This document shows positions 60,152 through 64,000 of a stretch of DNA of 64,000 nucleotides, one piece after another. Below the pieces are notes generated by a model. It saw only the letters and a program-made list of their open reading frames with translations. It ran no database searches and was not told the DNA's origin. Source of the stretch: Novimethylophilus kurashikiensis (GTDB lineage: Bacteria > Pseudomonadota > Gammaproteobacteria > Burkholderiales > Methylophilaceae); NCBI RefSeq assembly GCF_003112435.1, contig NZ_BDOQ01000004.1, positions 29,136-93,135 on the forward strand, given 5' to 3'. Made by a program: the position numbers and the translations under genes. Position 1 is the stretch's first letter. Each line of letters begins with the position of its first letter.

Positions 60152-61228
60152 TTAAGCCGGATAGACGGCACCCAGGATGCGGGGGCCTGCTGCACCAGTC
60201 ACTTCAGGGATGTTAGAGGGTCTTCTTTCCATGGTTTGTTTAGCCAGCCAGGCAAAAGCAATGGCCTCTACCCAGTCCGGTGCGATCCCCAGTTTCTCAG
60301 TCGAAGCCGCAGATATATGCGGCAGGTGATGAGTCAAGCGTTGGACCAATAATCCATTGTGCGTGCCGCCACCGCATAGATAAATTTCCCGGACATCGGC
60401 GCAATGTCGCGTGATGGCGTCGCTGATGCAACGGGCGGCGAATTCTACCAAGGTCGCCTGCACGTCTTTGGCTTGGGCCGTGGCTGAGATCTGATGCTCC
60501 AGCCAGGCCATATTGAACAAATCCCGTCCGGTGCTTTTAGGCGGTGCAAGTTGTAGAAAATCATTCGACAAAAGCTTGTCGAGTAGCGAGTTCGACACCT
60601 CCCCTTCGCGAGCCCAGGCGCCGTCCTTGTCGTACGGGGCGCCAGTATGGCGTTCGCACCAGGCATCCAGTAACAGGTTGCCGGGGCCGCAATCGAAGCC
60701 AGTCACGTTTGTGCCGGATAGGTGCGTGATATTGCTGATGCCTCCGATGTTGATGATCGCGCGAGGGGTGTCCGAGTCAGCGAAGACGGCTTGATGAAAA
60801 GCCGGGACAAGCGGGGCGCCTTGTCCACCGGCTGCGATATCCCGATTGCGGAAATCAGCGACGACATCTATCCCGGTAAGCTCAGCCAATAAGGCTGGAT
60901 TGTTGAGTTGGAGCGTATATCCAAGTTCTGGCCGATGACGTATGGTTTGTCCGTGACAGCCTATAGCGCGTGGGGTGACGTCGGTACCATCAAGGAGCTG
61001 GTTGACTGCTTCGGCATAAAGGCGGGCTAGTTGATTGGCTGCGAGCAGCGACTGCTCGAGTTCGCCTGCTTTGGAGAAGTGCAGGTCGAGCAGTGTCTGT
61101 TTAATTTCGGGGTGGTAGGGAACGTAAGCGGTCTTTAAAGTTCGACCGCTTGCGTTTTCAAAATCAACAAGTACGGCATCGATGCCATCGAGGCTCGTGC
61201 CAGACATGAGCCCGACGTAACACGACAT
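60152..61228 (-). CDS. anmK: Anhydro-N-acetylmuramic acid kinase
   Basis: 358 residues. Phosphorylates and opens 1,6-anhydroMurNAc in cell-wall recycling. GLMSGTSLDGIDAVLVDF at the N-terminus (ATP site), HGQTIRHRPELG, NIGGISNITHL, FDCGPGNLLLDAW and LCGGGTHNGLL are family motifs. It lies 5 bp after the M23 peptidase gene, and its substrate derives from lytic transglycosylases such as MltA (25627-26898). Confidence 0.96.
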   Translation of the reverse strand: MSCYVGLMSGTSLDGIDAVLVDFENASGRTLKTAYVPYHPEIKQTLLDLHFSKAGELEQSLLAANQLARLYAEAVNQLLDGTDVTPRAIGCHGQTIRHRPELGYTLQLNNPALLAELTGIDVVADFRNRDIAAGGQGAPLVPAFHQAVFADSDTPRAIINIGGISNITHLSGTNVTGFDCGPGNLLLDAWCERHTGAPYDKDGAWAREGEVSNSLLDKLLSNDFLQLAPPKSTGRDLFNMAWLEHQISATAQAKDVQATLVEFAARCISDAITRHCADVREIYLCGGGTHNGLLVQRLTHHLPHISAASTEKLGIAPDWVEAIAFAWLAKQTMERRPSNIPEVTGAAGPRILGAVYPA

Positions 61229-61233
61229 CGAAT

Positions 61234-62556
61234 CTATTCCGCTGAGGCGATGCTGGTTTTACGCAGCAGGTCCAATTGTGTCAGCAGCGGCTGGGTCTGT
61301 TTGCGGAAATCCGCCATGGTCGCGGAGTTGAGCGGGACTGCAGTGGGCAGTGCCACCTTGAGCGGGTCACGATGCTCGCCATGAACCCGGAATTCATAGT
61401 GGAGGTGCGGTCCAGTAGCCATGCCGGACATCCCCACATAGCCGATCGGATTGCCTTGCGGTACGCGTTGTCCTTTGGACAAGCCGGCAGCAAAGCGAGA
61501 GAGGTGGCCGTATACCGTGGTGATTCCTCCGGCGTGTTGCAGCATCACGACATTGCCATACCCATTCTGCTTGCCGACGAAAGCGACAGTGGCGTCTGCC
61601 ACGGCTTTGACTTGCGTACCAATCGGGGCTGCATAATCCACACCCTTATGAGCGCGCCATGTGTTGAGGATGGGGTGAAAACGGGCAAGTGAGAACCCCG
61701 AGCTGATGCGGCTGAACTCCAATGGTGAGCGTAGAAATGCCTTCTGCAGACTCTTGCCGTCAGGCGTGTAGTAATTCTCATGACCTTGGGCGTCACGATA
61801 CAACACGGCGCTGTAAGCTTTGCCTGCGTTAACGAATTCTGTACTCAGAATGCGGCCGGTTTTGATGAGCTCGCCGTTACTGAAAGCTGCCTCGTAAACG
61901 ACGTTGAAACGGTCGCCTTTGCGCAAGTCGAGGTTGAAGTCGATTTCCGAAGAAAAAATATTGGCTAATTGCAGGGCGATCTGGTCGGGAATGTCGGCCG
62001 CATCGGTCGCTGCAAACAACGAGCTCTGGATTTCAGCCGATTTCATGATGGAACGGGTTTCGACCAGCAAGGGTTTTTCTTCGGCCGTGTAACCGTTGTC
62101 TGTCTTGCTGACAAAAAGGCCATGATTGCTGTCGATGAGAAACTGAAGCTCGAGCAGTGTGCCGTCTGCTGTCGTCTTGGTGAGAATGGTGCGTCCGGGG
62201 CGAAGTTGTGTTGCCAGGCCATTGGCCTCTCGAGCTTGATGCAGGTATGCGACTGCCTCGGGATTACGGATGTTGACGCGTGTCAGCAGGGTGTCCAACG
62301 TATCGTCACGCCTGATCTGGTCGGCTTGCCACATGGGCTGGGTAGAGGCGACTTCTTGTACCTCTGGAAGTTCGAGGTTTTGGACGACTTCGGTGATCTG
62401 CACATTAATAGGGGCTGTCTGGGGCGCGATACCGAAGGCTGCAACGATGCCGAACAATGGGACAGATGAGATCGCAAGCAGCCAGCGGAGGCGGCGGTTG
62501 CCCGGGTTGGATACTGGCTTTTGAGATAGAATGGGGGTCTTTTTTTGCACTGGCAT
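61234..62556 (-). CDS. M23 family murein DD-endopeptidase
   Basis: 440 residues. One N-terminal membrane anchor (about 24-44), an OapA/LysM-like N-terminal region with repeats of helical character (about 80-250) and the C-terminal LytM domain with zinc ligands in RAHKGVDYAAPIGTQV (His, Asp) and GPHLHYEF (HxH). Resembles MepM-type enzymes that cut cross-links for wall growth. Paired with anmK downstream and divergent from tyrS, a conserved betaproteobacterial order. Confidence 0.92.
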   Translation of the reverse strand: MPVQKKTPILSQKPVSNPGNRRLRWLLAISSVPLFGIVAAFGIAPQTAPINVQITEVVQNLELPEVQEVASTQPMWQADQIRRDDTLDTLLTRVNIRNPEAVAYLHQAREANGLATQLRPGRTILTKTTADGTLLELQFLIDSNHGLFVSKTDNGYTAEEKPLLVETRSIMKSAEIQSSLFAATDAADIPDQIALQLANIFSSEIDFNLDLRKGDRFNVVYEAAFSNGELIKTGRILSTEFVNAGKAYSAVLYRDAQGHENYYTPDGKSLQKAFLRSPLEFSRISSGFSLARFHPILNTWRAHKGVDYAAPIGTQVKAVADATVAFVGKQNGYGNVVMLQHAGGITTVYGHLSRFAAGLSKGQRVPQGNPIGYVGMSGMATGPHLHYEFRVHGEHRDPLKVALPTAVPLNSATMADFRKQTQPLLTQLDLLRKTSIASAE

Positions 62557-62626
62557 ACCTTATATGTGTGAAGCAAAAGGTCAGGCCGCATGCTAACAGA
62601 AATCTATTACCTGGTGTGATTTAGTC

Positions 62627-63829
62627 ATGTCTCAAGTTCATGAAGTGTTGGAAGTAATCAAGCGTGGCAGCGATGAGTTGCTGGTCGAACAGGAGTTGGT
62701 CGAGAAGTTGAAGTCAGGGAGGCCGTTGCGGGTCAAGGCGGGCTTCGATCCTACTGCGCCCGATCTTCATCTTGGGCATACGGTCTTGCTCAACAAACTG
62801 CGCCACCTACAGGAGTTGGGGCATCAGGTATCGTTTCTGATTGGAGATTTCACCGGGATGATCGGGGACCCGACAGGTAAAAGTGCTACTCGCCCACCTT
62901 TGACCAAAGAGCAGGTCAAGGAGAATGCCAAGTCCTATACCGAGCAGGTATTCAAGATTCTTAAGCCCGAGCAAACGGAGGTCGTGTTCAACTCTACTTG
63001 GATGGAGAAGCTGGGGGCGTCGGGGATGGTTCGGCTGGCGGCTACGCATACTGTTGCCCGTATGCTCGAGCGGGATGATTTTAGTAAGCGTTACCGTGGT
63101 AATCAACCGATCGCTATTCATGAATTTCTGTACCCGTTGTTGCAAGGGTATGACTCGGTTGAATTGAAGGCTGACCTTGAGCTGGGTGGAACCGATCAGA
63201 AATTTAATCTTTTGGTGGGGCGTGAATTGCAAAAGCATTTCGGACAAAGCCCACAATGCATTCTGACCATGCCTTTGCTCGAAGGGTTGGATGGCGTTAA
63301 TAAAATGTCCAAGTCGCTCGGTAATTATGTAGGCATTAATGAGGCGCCGCAGGAAATCTTCGGGAAGCTTATGTCCGTTTCGGATGAGCTGATGTGGCGG
63401 TACATCGAGTTGCTGTCCTTTGCCCCGTTGGCAGATGTTCGACGTTGGAAACAGGAAGTCGCCGAGGGCCGTAATCCTCGAGATATCAAGGTGGGGTTTG
63501 CTCAGGAAATCGTAGGCCGCTTTCATTCGCAGCATGCTGCTGAGAAGGCATTGGCAGATTTTGAGGCTAGATTTCAGAAGGGTGTAATTCCGGACGATGT
63601 TCCGGAGATTGTAATTAATTGCGAAGTGGCTGGTTTGCCAGTGGCGCAAATGTTGAAGCAAGCTGGCTTGGTGGCTAGTACCTCTGAGGCCATGCGCATG
63701 ATCGAGCAGGGAGGGGTCAGGTTGGATGGTGAGAGAGTCTCGGATAAGGGATTGATACTTAAGGTGGGCGCGACATTTGTGGCGCAAGTGGGAAAGCGGA
63801 AGTTTGCGAGAGTCTCCATTTCTGGTTGA
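62627..63829 (+). CDS. tyrS: Tyrosyl-tRNA synthetase
   Basis: 400 residues, class I. HIGH motif in [11 protein letters not shown] (about residue 45), KMSKS in [14 protein letters not shown] (about 225), and a C-terminal S4 RNA-binding domain (about 335-400). The start ATG at 62627 follows a weak ribosome site. The stop codon lies within the -35 box of the following tRNA promoter. Confidence 0.97.
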   Translation: MSQVHEVLEVIKRGSDELLVEQELVEKLKSGRPLRVKAGFDPTAPDLHLGHTVLLNKLRHLQELGHQVSFLIGDFTGMIGDPTGKSATRPPLTKEQVKENAKSYTEQVFKILKPEQTEVVFNSTWMEKLGASGMVRLAATHTVARMLERDDFSKRYRGNQPIAIHEFLYPLLQGYDSVELKADLELGGTDQKFNLLVGRELQKHFGQSPQCILTMPLLEGLDGVNKMSKSLGNYVGINEAPQEIFGKLMSVSDELMWRYIELLSFAPLADVRRWKQEVAEGRNPRDIKVGFAQEIVGRFHSQHAAEKALADFEARFQKGVIPDDVPEIVINCEVAGLPVAQMLKQAGLVASTSEAMRMIEQGGVRLDGERVSDKGLILKVGATFVAQVGKRKFARVSISG

Positions 63830-63855
63830 CATGCAAATCCGGAATTTGCTATAGT
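63826..63855 (+). promoter_or_regulatory. Promoter of the initiator tRNA gene
   Basis: Perfect -35 TTGACA (63826-63831), 18-bp spacer, -10 TATAGT (63850-63855). The -35 overlaps the tyrS TGA stop. It reads into the tRNA at 63891. Confidence 0.8.
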
Positions 63856-63890
63856 TTCACCTCTCGACGGCAACGCAAGTCGAGAACGGG

Positions 63891-63968
<78 letters not shown>

Positions 63969-64000
63969 CAGTTAAGTTTGTTGACCGACCGTAAATGATC

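Noticed and set aside
62807..63832. 341-residue minus-strand frame opposite tyrS
   Set aside because: Antisense of tyrS; the plus strand has HIGH and KMSKS motifs and a full-length enzyme.

Overview
This is a 64 kb stretch of ordinary chromosome from a betaproteobacterium. The gene families and their linkage (rpe-gph-trpE with trpGDC, hemC-hemD-hemX-hemY, gmk-rpoZ-spoT-ridA-recG, ubiC-ubiA, rplM-rpsI, argC-bactofilin-erpA, anmK-M23 peptidase-tyrS) look most like the order Nitrosomonadales. That placement is inference from gene content; no rRNA is present to confirm it. Coding density is high, with many 1-16 bp start/stop overlaps. I see no phage, insertion sequence, integrase or CRISPR array.

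Layout. 1-1.6 kb: the end of a PBP1A gene, an unknown nucleotidyltransferase-like protein and the c-di-GMP effector YcgR. 1.6-10.3 kb (mostly minus strand): trpG-trpD-trpC-hemB and rpe-lipoprotein-gph-trpE, separated by an oppositely oriented RTX protein gene. That gene has its own sigma70-like promoter, a class I c-di-GMP riboswitch and a terminator. 10.4-12.8 kb: hemA-prfA, followed by a REPIN-like double palindrome. 12.8-18.7 kb: AsmA-family protein, uppP and an MshL-type secretin without its pilus genes. 18.7-22.7 kb: DUF3293 protein, a TPR O-GlcNAc-transferase-like enzyme and a COG3146 acyltransferase-like protein. 22.7-24.1 kb: a solitary 23-codon pqqA gene with its own terminator, a TTG-started membrane peptide, cheZ and tRNA-Gly(CCC). 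24.1-26.9 kb: thiS-thiG-apaG-mltA. 26.9-33.7 kb (minus): cutA-dsbD and aroQ-accB-accC-prmA-zinc-ribbon protein. 33.7-35.2 kb: fxsA and a ferredoxin-reductase fusion. 35.2-41.1 kb (minus): algZ-algR and hemC-hemD-hemX-hemY. 41.1-48.9 kb: argH, a set of 26-bp hairpin repeats, hemW-rdgB-rph, a Ser/Thr kinase and PP2C phosphatase pair, then yicC-gmk-rpoZ. 48.8-55.1 kb: a 122-bp inverted-repeat element, spoT-ridA-recG, ubiC-ubiA. 55.1-64 kb: rplM-rpsI, argC to erpA, citrate synthase, anmK, an M23 peptidase, tyrS and an initiator tRNA.

How the parts fit. Most genes are housekeeping: heme synthesis is strongly represented (hemA, B, C, D, X, Y, W), with tryptophan, arginine, thiamine, fatty-acid and ubiquinone steps, cell-wall recycling and translation. 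The accessory interest lies in c-di-GMP control of a secreted RTX protein close to a c-di-GMP receptor, the orphan PqqA peptide, the orphan secretin, the O-GlcNAc-transferase-like protein and three kinds of intergenic repeat. I found no complete new defence or mobile system. The c-di-GMP riboswitch/RTX cassette set into the trp region is the most notable unit.
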